From Pseudomonadota bacterium (GTDB lineage Bacteria > Desulfobacterota > Desulfobulbia > Desulfobulbales > Desulfocapsaceae), in assembly GCA_018820855.1 (NCBI GenBank), contig JAHJNL010000030.1:1-64000 (forward strand): a stretch of 64,000 nucleotides of DNA. The letters run 5' to 3'. The notes under the pieces were generated by a model, which worked only from the letters and a program-made list of their open reading frames with translations, was not told the DNA's origin and ran no database searches. Positions 1 through 7,806 of the stretch are shown in pieces. The position numbers were made by a program, and so were the translations under genes. How positions within the stretch are numbered: position 1 is the first letter of the stretch; each line of letters starts with the position of its first letter.

Positions 1-130
1 AGAAGTTAGAAAAGAAGCAAGTGCGTGGCAGGAACATAGAAACAATAAAAATGCTAAAGTGAATTGGCATTTTACTACTGAGAATGCTCGGATAAAATTA
101 CTGCGTCTTTATCCGACACATGAGAGTTGA
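1..130 (+). mobile_element. IS630-family transposase, C-terminal fragment
   Basis: Frame 2 is open from the left edge to a TGA at 128-130. It encodes about 42 residues rich in Lys, Asn and Trp that end in ARIKLLRLYPTHES. That ending closely resembles the ARIKLKRLYP tail of IS630/Tc1-type DDE transposases. Only the last part of the gene is inside the window, so the catalytic domain cannot be judged. A CTAG at 138-141, the kind of target reported for IS630 itself, lies just after the stop and may mark the element's right boundary. Family call from the tail only; boundary is inference. Confidence 0.65.
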
Positions 131-671
131 CGAGACACTAGCACCATTCGGGACAGACCACGATTTGTTGGTGGCCTATAAAGTGAAAGAGGGGTATGCG
201 CATATTTATTTCCCGTCCTCAATGACAGCCCAAAATAACAAAGTAGATATATTTGAATTTCTCATTGGCGATTGGGAGGTTGATTACCGGTTTCCAATGA
301 CCAAGATAAGTAAAGAAGTTGGTATGGGTAAAGGGTTAGGGCCGATTCAGCAAATTCTTGAAACAAGTATATGTGTTTTGAGTATTCTTGTTCCTTATCA
401 ACTGGGCAAGAGGAAAAAGCCCATGCGATTTTCGAGTGGATGAAAAATTCGATTATATACAGATTTTGGTGGTTCGAAAGTTCTGGGTCGTTTTCAGATG
501 CAGGTTATAACTTCATTGATGAAAAAAACTCTTTTCTTAAACTGTCATGATGGGCTATTGAGACAGACATTTGAAAAAGTAAATATCAATGGAGCACTGT
601 TAACAATGAACTACCCGAATTCAACTGGATTATATGAAGATGTCTTGCAGGTTCGATTTATAAGAAAATAG
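120..671 (+). pseudogene. Unrecognised ORF broken by two frameshifts
   Basis: The first reading frame opens at an ATG at 120, inside the transposase tail, and reads 107 residues to 443. Between about 360 and 440 the coding sense moves to frame 2 (open 362-550, with the stretch AHAIFEWMKNSIIYRFWW). Near 535-545 it returns to the first frame and ends at a TAG at 669-671 after VLQVRFIRK. The three pieces together would give a protein of about 180 residues. I do not recognise the family. The start is probably not native, because the first codons belong to the IS630 end. The last codon lies about 23 bases before an attC-like repeat, so this may be a dead gene cassette. Sequencing error is the alternative to real decay. 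Confidence 0.4.
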
Positions 672-693
672 TCCATTGTATTTAATAACCTAT

Positions 694-817
694 CATAATA
701 GTCGGTTGCAGACAGAAAGCCCGTGCAGCTTGTGGCTCGTTGTTGCCCGATGTTTCACTGCTTATTACCGCTTCGTTGCAGTTCAGCGTGAGCTGCCGCT
801 GAACCAGGCGTTATGCG
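694..817 (+). repeat. attC-like imperfect palindrome (integron cassette recombination site)
   Basis: The segment ends in GGCGTTATGC (807-816), a form close to the GTTRRRY core site of attC elements. Its outer ends are partly complementary: CATAA plus GGTTGCAG on the left, CTGAACC plus TTATG on the right. An ORF stops about 20 bases before it and another starts 16 bases after it, the spacing expected of gene cassettes. The left core is degenerate and no integron integrase is visible in the window. Reading it as attC is therefore an inference from layout and core sequence. Confidence 0.4.
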
Positions 818-832
818 AAGGAACATATTAGA

Positions 833-1189
833 ATGCGTGCAATTTTTATTTCAGTTGGACTACTTTGTTGCAGTAATGTTTTTATGACGTTTGCATGGTA
901 CGGTCATTTGAAGAATCTTTCATCCAAGCCATGGATAATTGCTGCGTTAGTTAGCTGGGGCATTGCTCTTTTCGAATATCTATTGCAGGTTCCTGCGAAC
1001 AGAGTTGGGTACCAAGTGATGAATCTGGGGCAACTCAAAATTCTTCAGGAAGTAATAACTCTGTCAATTTTCGTTCCGTTTTCGGTTCTCTTTATGAAAG
1101 AGGAAATGCGATTAGATTTCTTATGGGCAGGCCTTTGTATTTTGGGGGCTGTTTTTTTCATTTTCAGACAAAAAATATGTGGCACATAA
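833..1189 (+). CDS. DUF486 family small membrane protein (DMT superfamily-like)
   Basis: This 118-residue protein is almost entirely hydrophobic, with about four membrane segments (roughly residues 3-20, 32-52, 70-90 and 97-113). It carries the motifs FAWYGHL near the N terminus and FEYLLQVPANRVGY in the middle, both typical of DUF486. The family has the drug/metabolite transporter fold; no substrate is established. The ATG at 833 has AAGGAA about ten bases upstream. The gene begins 16 bases after the attC-like core, and its TAA (1187-1189) lies inside another AAC-type core-like sequence. That is the compact layout of an integron cassette. Family call is firm; the cassette status is inference. 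Confidence 0.8.
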   Translation: MRAIFISVGLLCCSNVFMTFAWYGHLKNLSSKPWIIAALVSWGIALFEYLLQVPANRVGYQVMNLGQLKILQEVITLSIFVPFSVLFMKEEMRLDFLWAGLCILGAVFFIFRQKICGT

Positions 1190-1272
1190 CTATCAGATTC
1201 AGGCGACGGGAAAAGGCGCTACGGCGCTGACGCGTTGATACACATTTGCCCCGTGCCTGATTTTAACGGTTC
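1184..1272 (+). repeat. Degenerate attC-like inverted repeat after the DUF486 gene
   Basis: ACATAAC at 1184-1190 overlaps the DUF486 stop codon. About 60 bases on, CCCGTGCCTGATT (1250-1262) pairs with GATTCAGGCGACGGG (1196-1210), leaving one unpaired base, as attC hairpins often do. The right-hand core (TTAACGG) does not match GTTRRRY well, so this may be a decayed attC or simply a hairpin after the gene. Confidence 0.25.
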
Positions 1273-1298
1273 ACCCTGCCGACTTCAAGGAGGAAAAG

Positions 1299-1997
1299 AT
1301 GAAACAATCTTTAAAGAAAAAAGTAATACTGTTTTGGAAAGGATGGGGGTACTCAATCTTTATTGCTGTGCTAATTGCAACATCCTTTAAATCAGCTATT
1401 GCGGATTGGTATATTGTCCCCACCGGTTCCATGAAGCCTACAATCGTTGAAGGTGACAGGGTTTTTGTGGACAAATTGTCTTATGATCTGAAATTCCCCT
1501 ACACTACCTGGCATATTGCAGAATGGGACGCCCCTCAACGAGGTGCAATCGTGGTATTTCCGTCACCAATCGATGGCACTCGACTTATTAAAAGAGTTGT
1601 CGGTATCCCAGGGGATTCTGTAGAAATGCAGAACGATCAGCTAATTATCAATGGGAAGAAAGTGAAATATGAAACTATTGATCAGTTAAATGAACAAAAC
1701 CTGCCTGTTGGCGGGGCTTCGAACACATACCGTTATATTGAAGATCTGACCGGTGCTCAGCATCCGGTAATGTTCTTACCCCAACGCCTGGCTATTCGTA
1801 CTTTCGGACCGTTGATAGTTCCCGAAGGAAAATATTTCATGATGGGTGATAATCGCAATAATAGCGCAGACTCAAGGTACTTCGGATTTGTTGATAGAAG
1901 TGGTATTGTCGGACAGGCCAGATTTGTTGTTATTTCGCTTGATCTTGACAATCACTATAAGCCCCGTTGGGAGCGATTTTTCACGGCGCTGCTTTGA
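1299..1997 (+). CDS. lepB: Signal peptidase I
   Basis: Type I signal peptidase (S26) of 232 residues, a serine/lysine-dyad enzyme that removes signal peptides on the outer face of the inner membrane. One N-terminal membrane segment (about residues 15-37) is followed by box B with PTGSMKPTI (catalytic Ser44), box D with LIKRVVGIPGD (general-base Lys98) and box E with GDNRNNSADSR (183-193). An AAGGAGGA Shine-Dalgarno at 1287-1294 fixes the ATG at 1299. All key residues are present, so the enzyme should be active. It stands alone between unrelated accessory genes, so it may be an extra copy beside a housekeeping lepB elsewhere; that last point is inference. Confidence 0.93.
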   Translation: MKQSLKKKVILFWKGWGYSIFIAVLIATSFKSAIADWYIVPTGSMKPTIVEGDRVFVDKLSYDLKFPYTTWHIAEWDAPQRGAIVVFPSPIDGTRLIKRVVGIPGDSVEMQNDQLIINGKKVKYETIDQLNEQNLPVGGASNTYRYIEDLTGAQHPVMFLPQRLAIRTFGPLIVPEGKYFMMGDNRNNSADSRYFGFVDRSGIVGQARFVVISLDLDNHYKPRWERFFTALL

Positions 1998-2204
1998 GTT
2001 GCCGCATGCTGTTGATGAACGATGAATTTTTTTCACTGAACGCCAAAACTCGTGCTGTCAGTAAAATCTTTTTGATTTAGCCGGGAGACAGAATGATTTT
2101 CGGTTTGAATCAACATCAATTCTATCAGGCTTCGGTCTTAGCCTAATCAGGGCGGGACAGCAAGTGAACGCAATCGGCAAGCCAAAGTTTATGTGAGTTG
2201 AGGA

Positions 2205-2708
2205 ATGGATAAAATTCAAGATTACAAAGAATTAGATATCTATTTCCAGGATGTTGACCATACGGATATTAAAACTATCGAGGGTTTGGTAAGTTTAAGA
2301 TCTTTTATTGCTGGTATGCTCTCTTATTCTCCTTGGTGGATTGCTATTCTCTATCGGATGAGAGAAATTCTTGTAAACATTTTCGGCTTAACACGGCATG
2401 AAAAGACAGAGGTGTTTCCGTCAATAAAACCAGAGGATCTTTCATTTGAGCCTGGGGGAAATGCATCTATTTTTATTGTGAGAGATGCAAAGGAGGATGT
2501 CTATTGGGTTGCGGAGACGCCGGAAGATAAACAGTTAAAGGCATTCTTTGGTGTAGTGGCTGAAAAAGTAAGTAACCACCGGACAAGATATCATGTTTTT
2601 ACATCAATAAAGTACATTCATTGGACGGGGCCTGTTTATTTCAACTTAATTCGTTCGTTTCACCATATTGTTGTTTCAAGTATGATGAAAGCTGGGATCA
2701 AAGGATGA
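2205..2708 (+). CDS. DUF2867 family protein
   Basis: The 167-residue product matches the DUF2867 pattern: an N-terminal D-x3-F/Y segment followed by SPWWIAILYRMREILVNIFGL (two short pieces of an amphipathic helix), a central strand with ASIFIVRDA, and a C-terminal HVFTSIKYIHWTGPVYFNLIR-type ending with many aromatics. The family has no established biochemical role and sometimes occurs fused to or beside NAD(P)-binding epimerase-like proteins; no such partner is here. No signal peptide is evident. The ATG at 2205 follows a GAGTTGAGGAA sequence that can serve as a weak ribosome-binding site. It is flanked by about 200 bases of gene-free DNA on each side. Confidence 0.75.
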   Translation: MDKIQDYKELDIYFQDVDHTDIKTIEGLVSLRSFIAGMLSYSPWWIAILYRMREILVNIFGLTRHEKTEVFPSIKPEDLSFEPGGNASIFIVRDAKEDVYWVAETPEDKQLKAFFGVVAEKVSNHRTRYHVFTSIKYIHWTGPVYFNLIRSFHHIVVSSMMKAGIKG

Positions 2709-2877
2709 AATATTAAATAACCATACAGCGGGCGGGGCCTGGCTTATCATGATGGTTCATTAATATTATGTCTTACTACGCTCCGCAGTATTTAATCTCT
2801 TTTTTTGCTGGTAATTTGCCTGCCTCGTAACCGGTTCCGGCATGTAGACTAATCAGTTATATGATGAGTAGTGATAA

Positions 2878-3447
2878 ATGCTGATTCTGCGTCATGTAAT
2901 AATTGATCTCTTCTGTAGAGTGGCTACGGGCAGCAAGAAAGTTCGTACCCTGCTGACGCCTCTAGGAGTTCTTTTCTTTTTTTCTTTTGTGGGTCTATTC
3001 ATTTTTCTTTCTACACAGCTAGATAACAGAGTAGGTTTTACCCGTTTTCCCCCTTCACCTTGGAATATTGGAGTTTCAGTGCCTGTCCTTTTTCTTGGAG
3101 CATTTTTAATAATATGTTCAAATTATTATTTTATTAGATCTAAAGGGACCCCGGTACCTTTCAATCCGCCACCCAGAGTAGTAATGACCGGTCCATATGC
3201 ATATGCGCGAAATCCTATGCTGACCGGTGTATTCCTCGTATTGTTTGGGGTTGGTGTTTTGTTGCAGACGGTCTCTTTGGTGTTTATTTTCACCCCTCTT
3301 TTTATTCTGATAAACCTGATAGAGCTCAAATCAATCGAAGAACCTGAGTTCGAAAAAAGACTTGGTGAAAAATATGCCAGGTATAAAAAACAGACACCCA
3401 TGTTCTTTCCACGGCCATGTGAAAAGACAACGAAAAGCCAAAGGTAA
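2878..3447 (+). CDS. Isoprenylcysteine carboxyl methyltransferase-like membrane protein
   Basis: A 189-residue membrane protein of the ICMT/PEMT-like methyltransferase group. Hydrophobic segments lie near residues 28-46, 66-86, 117-133 and 135-150. The signature GPYAYARNPM is at 105-114, followed by conserved acidic residues (EEPEFEKRLG, 154-163) and EKYARYKKQTP, the C-terminal S-adenosylmethionine-binding region of this family. Bacterial members methylate small or lipid-like substrates in the membrane; the substrate cannot be read from sequence. No good Shine-Dalgarno precedes the ATG at 2878, so the exact start is uncertain. Confidence 0.82.
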   Translation: MLILRHVIIDLFCRVATGSKKVRTLLTPLGVLFFFSFVGLFIFLSTQLDNRVGFTRFPPSPWNIGVSVPVLFLGAFLIICSNYYFIRSKGTPVPFNPPPRVVMTGPYAYARNPMLTGVFLVLFGVGVLLQTVSLVFIFTPLFILINLIELKSIEEPEFEKRLGEKYARYKKQTPMFFPRPCEKTTKSQR

Positions 3448-3740
3448 TAACCCAATCAGTGAGTTCAGGTACAGGTAAATACGCTATGTAACAACTTCAA
3501 TAACAGAGTTGCTTTAAACCTATTCGGAGTCTGTCGGACTTACGACAGGATCCAGGTAGTAGAGATTGGAACAGTACCAAAGTTAATACCGGACTTGTAA
3601 ACTATAAAAGAAGTTGATAAAAAATGTCCTGAGATTCAAGTGCATTGCCAATGGCTTGAATCTAAACTCGGAATTGGTAGTGGTAGGCCACATGGTCTTC
3701 ACTGCCATAAGCCGTCTGATAAGGATCCAGGCTCAAAGAT

Positions 3741-4088
3741 ATGAAGATAAACATTCTTATAGTTGATGATGAAAGGGATTTTGCCAAAATGCTTTCAGAA
3801 CGTTTTGAGTTGAAAGGATTTTCCACGGCAGTAGTCTATGATGGTTTCAACGCGCTGTCCTGGCTTGATGAGAACAGCTGCGAGATTATCCTTCTCGACC
3901 TCGGCCTGCCCGGGATGAACGGCATCGATGTCCTGCCGCGTATCAGGGAGGCTCATCCCTTTGTCCAGGTGGTCATCCTGACTGCGGCATCTGATGTCAA
4001 TATAGCCATTGCCACTATGAAGCACGGGGCGACGGATTATCTCATTAAGCCGGTGGCGTTTGATACCCTGCTTGCTGTCATTCATTGA
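3741..4088 (+). CDS. Response regulator receiver domain, truncated by frameshift
   Basis: A complete CheY-like receiver: acidic pair D9/D10, phospho-acceptor D53 in LLDLGLPGMNG, T81 in VVILTAA and K103 in LIKPVAF. The frame ends at residue 115 right after LLAVIH. In the +1 frame the sequence continues without a break as [17 protein letters not shown], the linker that joins a receiver to a histidine kinase in one-protein hybrids. The gene therefore appears to be the front part of a receiver-kinase hybrid disrupted by a frameshift near 4083. The receiver itself looks intact and could still be made as a stand-alone domain. No output domain or intact partner kinase is adjacent. Confidence 0.8.
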   Translation: MKINILIVDDERDFAKMLSERFELKGFSTAVVYDGFNALSWLDENSCEIILLDLGLPGMNGIDVLPRIREAHPFVQVVILTAASDVNIAIATMKHGATDYLIKPVAFDTLLAVIH

Positions 4089-4331
4089 TGCCCAGGCTCG
4101 CAGGATCGGTCAGGAGAAAACGTTGCGGATGATCGAGACGTGCAAAATGGCAGCCTTTGGTGTTCTGGCCGAGTTTTTCTCTACCAAGGAGGTGGGGGTA
4201 AGGGGACCGGACTTGGGCTTTTCATCTGCTACTGCATGGTGAAAGGAATGGGCGGGGAGATCCGGTTGGAAAGCAGGGAAGAGGAAGGTACCACGCTTTT
4301 CGTTCAATTCCCTATTCCCCCGAATAATTGA
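4085..4331 (+). pseudogene. Histidine kinase remnant with internal deletion
   Basis: After the receiver frameshift, one frame encodes [29 protein letters not shown] in short sequence, the start of an HisKA dimerisation helix. It then runs directly into FFSTKEVG, which normally lies about 150-180 residues later beside the ATP lid. After a further frameshift at GTGGGGGTAAGGGG (about 4189-4202), the third piece reads [19 protein letters not shown] and an [12 protein letters not shown] ending, the G2 box and last strand of an HATPase_c domain. The catalytic His region, N box and G1 box are gone, so the kinase cannot be active. The stop is a TGA at 4329-4331. Confidence 0.75.
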
Positions 4332-4599
4332 CCAGGCCTGGAGAGGATTTTTGGGAGCTTTTTTTTAGAATAGAGGGAAAAAATGGGTATATATACCTAT
4401 TGGAAAAGTTATTACCTTTTGGTATCATGCCGTAAGTCTGAAATAAGTTGTGATACACTTCTTTGTTGAATTTTCTTTAAGTTGTTGTTGTTCTGTTAAT
4501 TGTTCTCGTTTCTGTGTAACCACAATATGGTGATTCGGAGTTCGGTGGAATAACTTCAGACATGGTGTTTTAACATTCTTTCAATTGAGGAGATGGAGT
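4332..4599. promoter_or_regulatory. Spacer with GGTATATATACC palindrome upstream of PEP-CTERM gene
   Basis: No gene is visible. The spacer contains a perfect 12-base palindrome, GGTATATATACC, at 4386-4397, followed at 4403-4416 by GAAAAGTTATTACC. Very similar elements in the opposite order precede the PilZ gene at 22935. They may be operator sites; no protein is known to bind them. A T-rich run after a GC-rich stretch at 4332-4366 may end transcription from the broken kinase. Confidence 0.3.
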
Positions 4600-5235
4600 A
4601 TGATGAGACTTGTCACAGGAGCAACTATTCTTTTATGGCTCACTATTCTGTGCTCCCAGGCCCAGGCTACTCATATCCAGTATGTCGATGTTGCAGATGT
4701 AAGTGATGCATCTATCAGTTCTGGTGATACATGGGAGACGACATTTGATCTGCTGAACGATGATATGTACCTCTGGGAAATCGATACTCCTTATATTTCA
4801 CCCAACACAACTCCCGAGGTAGATACGGCCGACTATATAGGTTCCTACGACTTGGATTCTATTCTTCATTATGTGACGTTGCGAATAGACCCGAATCATT
4901 ACACCAGTTATCCTACGTCCACATATATAAAACTGGAAGTAAACGGAGTGGAAATTGAAGACTGGACCAACCCTATCAGTCTTTATGACTGGGGTGTTCC
5001 TGGTGATCCGGTCTCTGATTTGTATAACATTGCGGCCAATGATTATATAATCACAGTAACATTGACCGGATTAACATCTTTGGATGGGGCAAAAAATAAC
5101 AAGATTGATATCACCAACGTCAATCTCGAAGGGTGTTTTGATAGTACTCCGGTCCCCGAGCCGGCCACCATGCTTCTCTTTGGTGCAGGGTTAGCAGGTA
5201 TTGTGGGCTCCAGAATGAAAAAGAAGAAAAAATAA
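4600..5235 (+). CDS. PEP-CTERM sorting domain protein
   Basis: A secreted protein of 211 residues. The N-terminal signal peptide has a hydrophobic core at about residues 4-19 and likely cleavage after SQAQA. A beta-rich, Asp/Thr-rich body of unknown fold follows. The C-terminal tripartite PEP-CTERM signal begins at VPEP (about 185), then has a membrane helix (ATMLLFGAGLAGIVG) and the basic tail RMKKKKK. Such proteins are sorted by an exosortase (EpsH) to the outer surface or exopolysaccharide matrix; no exosortase lies in the window. The ATG at 4600 has GAGGAG 6-8 bases upstream and is preferred over an earlier TTG at 4585. A strong terminator follows directly. Confidence 0.88.
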   Translation: MMRLVTGATILLWLTILCSQAQATHIQYVDVADVSDASISSGDTWETTFDLLNDDMYLWEIDTPYISPNTTPEVDTADYIGSYDLDSILHYVTLRIDPNHYTSYPTSTYIKLEVNGVEIEDWTNPISLYDWGVPGDPVSDLYNIAANDYIITVTLTGLTSLDGAKNNKIDITNVNLEGCFDSTPVPEPATMLLFGAGLAGIVGSRMKKKKK

Positions 5236-5266
5236 TCATTCCACCAAACCAAGACAACTATCTCAA

Positions 5267-5297
5267 GGCAGGGGCATCATTGTTCCTGCCTTTTTTT
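5267..5297 (+). terminator. Rho-independent terminator of the PEP-CTERM gene
   Basis: GGCAGG (5267-5272) pairs with CCTGCC (5285-5290) around a 12-base loop, followed directly by seven T residues. It lies 32 bases after the PEP-CTERM stop codon and overlaps the only upstream start candidate of the next ORF. That ORF therefore must begin later or be transcribed separately. Confidence 0.8.
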
Positions 5298-5366
5298 ATT
5301 GGTTTCGGAGCAGGGCAAAAATTTCGTCTTTCAATAGACCGGCATTGTGTTGATATAGAAGAAGGC

Positions 5367-5969
5367 ATGGTGAATAATCTTGCTTTTGGCGAGGATGTCC
5401 AGGCAGTGACAGAAGCAAGCGGCAGTCGTCGTGTCATTCTCATAGGGCATTCCATGGGTGGTTCGGTGATTCCAGAGGCGGCACGGCTCATGCCGGACCG
5501 TGTGGTAGGACTGATCGGTATAGATACACTTGAAGATATTGAATACCCGATGACTCGTGAAGAGCTTGAAAAGATGATCGCTCCTCTGGAAAAGGATTTT
5601 CGAATTGGCAGTCGGCAGTTCGTCCAAGAAATGATTTCAGCCAACACCGATCCGCAGCTGCGTGAGTGGATTCTTGCAGATATGTCTGCAGCCCCACCTG
5701 CTGTTGCCTTAAGTGCGATTGCTGAGATGATGTCTCAGTATGCCACAGGAGAAGCGGCTAACATATTTAATGAACTCCGCATCCCCGTTGTAACCGTGAA
5801 GGGCGATCTATGGCTTGCTAATTATGTAAAAAATCGACGAGATATGTTTTCTTTCGATGCCATTGTTCTGAAGGACGCGGATCACTTATTAATGATGGAT
5901 CGACCGGATGATTTTAACCATGCACTGGAGAAAGTAATTGATACGATTTTAAGAAAACTGATGGACTAA
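5367..5969 (+). CDS. Alpha/beta hydrolase lacking its N-terminal part
   Basis: Homology to alpha/beta hydrolases starts abruptly at AFGEDVQAV and covers the nucleophile elbow GHSMGGS (Ser at about residue 29 from the ATG at 5367), a helical cap, and the late strand DADHLLMMDRP carrying the catalytic His. The first 60-70 residues of the family, with the oxyanion-hole HG motif and the first strands, are missing. The frame is open back to 5280, but those residues do not resemble the family and the upstream TTG sits in a terminator hairpin. This is probably a 5'-truncated, non-functional gene; a GAAG sequence before the ATG at 5367 could still allow translation. Confidence 0.7.
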   Translation: MVNNLAFGEDVQAVTEASGSRRVILIGHSMGGSVIPEAARLMPDRVVGLIGIDTLEDIEYPMTREELEKMIAPLEKDFRIGSRQFVQEMISANTDPQLREWILADMSAAPPAVALSAIAEMMSQYATGEAANIFNELRIPVVTVKGDLWLANYVKNRRDMFSFDAIVLKDADHLLMMDRPDDFNHALEKVIDTILRKLMD

Positions 5970-5980
5970 CAAGGCTGTTA

Positions 5981-6017
5981 TATGGAGGCAACCTATTCTA
6001 TCCTCCATACAATTTTT
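5981..6017 (+). terminator. Terminator-like hairpin after the hydrolase remnant
   Basis: TATGGAGG (5981-5988) pairs with CCTCCATA (6002-6009) around a 13-base loop and is followed by CAATTTTT. It lies 12 bases after the hydrolase stop codon. Confidence 0.6.
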
Positions 6018-6361
6018 CCAGCAATGTATCAGATGGTCTAGCTAAAATAATAATTACAATTATACTATAAACAAACCGGAGCGAGCTACGAACATGAGAG
6101 AAGTCACCAGTTATCTCCATGGCACAAAAGATTGGGCCTGATCAAATCAACACTTTCTTTGTATAATAAAAATTTCCACAAATATACTGTTTCAGTCGTT
6201 ATCAGCCCTTTTTTGAGCTAAAAAAAGCACATCAAAGAAAATTGTCCCTCTGCCACGCGAGGAAAAAGGGAACAGATCTGTAATAACAGGTCCGGTATTA
6301 CGGCGAAAGAAAGACTGAACTGAATCCATCGCTTTTTCGCGTAACACTTTCAGGAGTAACT
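6018..6361. other. Gene-free spacer before the DUF6172 gene
   Basis: AT-rich sequence with no ORF of credible length on either strand and no recognisable RNA structure. It must contain the promoter of the following gene, but I cannot single out convincing -35/-10 boxes. Confidence 0.4.
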
Positions 6362-6709
6362 ATGAAAAAAACGTTTAAAATGACCCACCCAAAGATCAAA
6401 GTTCCAAGGCTTGTTGAAGCTATCAAATATGAAGTTAAAAAATATATAAAAAGAGAACGTAGAAAGACTCTTCCCCCGGAAGTGGATTTTTGGGATTTTG
6501 ACTGCAGGTTCGGTGCCGATGAAGCCAGTAGTGAAGTTATTCATGTGTCTGCCATTAATAAATTCATTTCTCAAGCAGAAGAAAATCAGCTTGAATCCTT
6601 TTATTTGGAAATTCTGGCCAAACCGGGTTATCGAAGAAAAAAACCTAAAGAAGAGTTGCAAATAAACGCTGAAGATCAGGTGATTGAGGGCAAAGAGAAT
6701 AACGAGTAG
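6362..6709 (+). CDS. DUF6172 family protein
   Basis: A 115-residue soluble protein. It begins with KKTFKMTHPKIKVPRLVEAIK, given here as the family's opening; other conserved parts are the basic KKYIKRERRK helix, DFWDFDCRFG in the middle and FYLEILAKPGYRRKK near the end. These match the DUF6172 family as I remember it. Function is unknown. The highly basic N-terminal half is compatible with nucleic-acid or ribosome contact, but this is only a charge argument. A CAGGAG Shine-Dalgarno at 6351-6356 supports the ATG at 6362. It is the first gene of a loose run of plus-strand genes. Confidence 0.75.
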   Translation: MKKTFKMTHPKIKVPRLVEAIKYEVKKYIKRERRKTLPPEVDFWDFDCRFGADEASSEVIHVSAINKFISQAEENQLESFYLEILAKPGYRRKKPKEELQINAEDQVIEGKENNE

Positions 6710-6934
6710 AAAAAGAAGGGAATCTCTTAAGGGGATACCGTTACACGATTTCATCTGGCTACGTAGACGGGGGCGGAATGACTTAACCTTCTGTATTTAT
6801 GCTGAATCTTTTTTGAATTGGCCTTTTTTGTCCTTGGCAGTTTATTTTAGGTGGCAAAAACAGTGCACTACCCCAAAATACACTGATTGGGCAGGTGGAT
6901 TTTTCGTTGTGTCTGTGATTTCCGAGGAGGCCGG

Positions 6935-7588
6935 GTGACGATTGCACCATACACATATGACTCGCTTGTTTCCTGCAGCGACCCCTCCTTTGATGAATTT
7001 TACAGCATCTATGAGGGATCATTGCCGCTTCGCGAGCGAAAGTCGAAGGCTCAGATCTCCGCAGTTATCTCAAGGCCTGATTACAAGACCCTTCTGCTCA
7101 AAAGAAATGATGTGGTCATTGGCTTCAGTATGCTCTTCATCGCTACCGAGGAGTCATTTTGTCTCCTGGAGTATATGGCGATACACCCTGTCTATCGAAA
7201 TTCAGGATTAGGTCGCGAGTTGTTTCTGCACACCTTCCAGAATGTTGTCGTCTCGGATCACGGGGCCAGTTACGGCCTGCTGGAAGTTGATTCTGACCGC
7301 GAGCAATCTGAGGACCAGGAAATGAGGAGAAGGAGACAGCGCTTTTACAGGAGACTTGGTTGTTTCCGTATTGACCGGCTTTCTTATTTGCTGCCATTGC
7401 CTGGGGAAGGTCCTCCCCCACAGATGAATATAATGGTTTATCCTCCGGATCGTTTCCTGACCATAAGTAAACATCAATTAAAACAGTGGCTGAAGGTGAT
7501 ATACAACAAGGTTTACGATTGTTGTCCTGATGATCCCAGGATTACCAAAATGATGAAGTACATTGGTGATCCAGTTAAGCTGTTATGA
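6935..7588 (+). CDS. GNAT family N-acetyltransferase
   Basis: An acetyl-CoA-dependent N-acetyltransferase of about 217 residues. The GNAT core is visible as VVIGFSMLFI (strand 4), CLLEYMAIHPVYRNSGLGREL (strand 4 to helix 3, with the pyrophosphate-binding R-x-x-G-x-G as RNSGLG) and a YGLLEVDSD strand, followed by RRQRFYRRLGCFRID. A C-terminal extension of about 70 residues has no clear homology. The GTG at 6935 is chosen because GAGGAGG lies just upstream (6924-6930) and homology begins shortly after; an earlier ATG at 6887 has no ribosome-binding site. The substrate cannot be predicted. Confidence 0.82.
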   Translation: MTIAPYTYDSLVSCSDPSFDEFYSIYEGSLPLRERKSKAQISAVISRPDYKTLLLKRNDVVIGFSMLFIATEESFCLLEYMAIHPVYRNSGLGRELFLHTFQNVVVSDHGASYGLLEVDSDREQSEDQEMRRRRQRFYRRLGCFRIDRLSYLLPLPGEGPPPQMNIMVYPPDRFLTISKHQLKQWLKVIYNKVYDCCPDDPRITKMMKYIGDPVKLL

Positions 7589-7806
7589 TGGGCAGGCATC
7601 TCAAGGAGAGGCAATAATGGATATCTTCTTAAATTTTCACTAGCTGAGACAACACACAACATAATAGGGAGCAGACCACGGTTTATATTGAGAGGGCAGG
7701 TAAAACCGTGTCCATTGTGTCTTGTGGAATCCGAATCCATGAAATTCGATTACCCAGAGGAGGCAATTCCGTGTGATCTTGATTGTCAGGTGTAAGGGAA
7801 AAAGAT

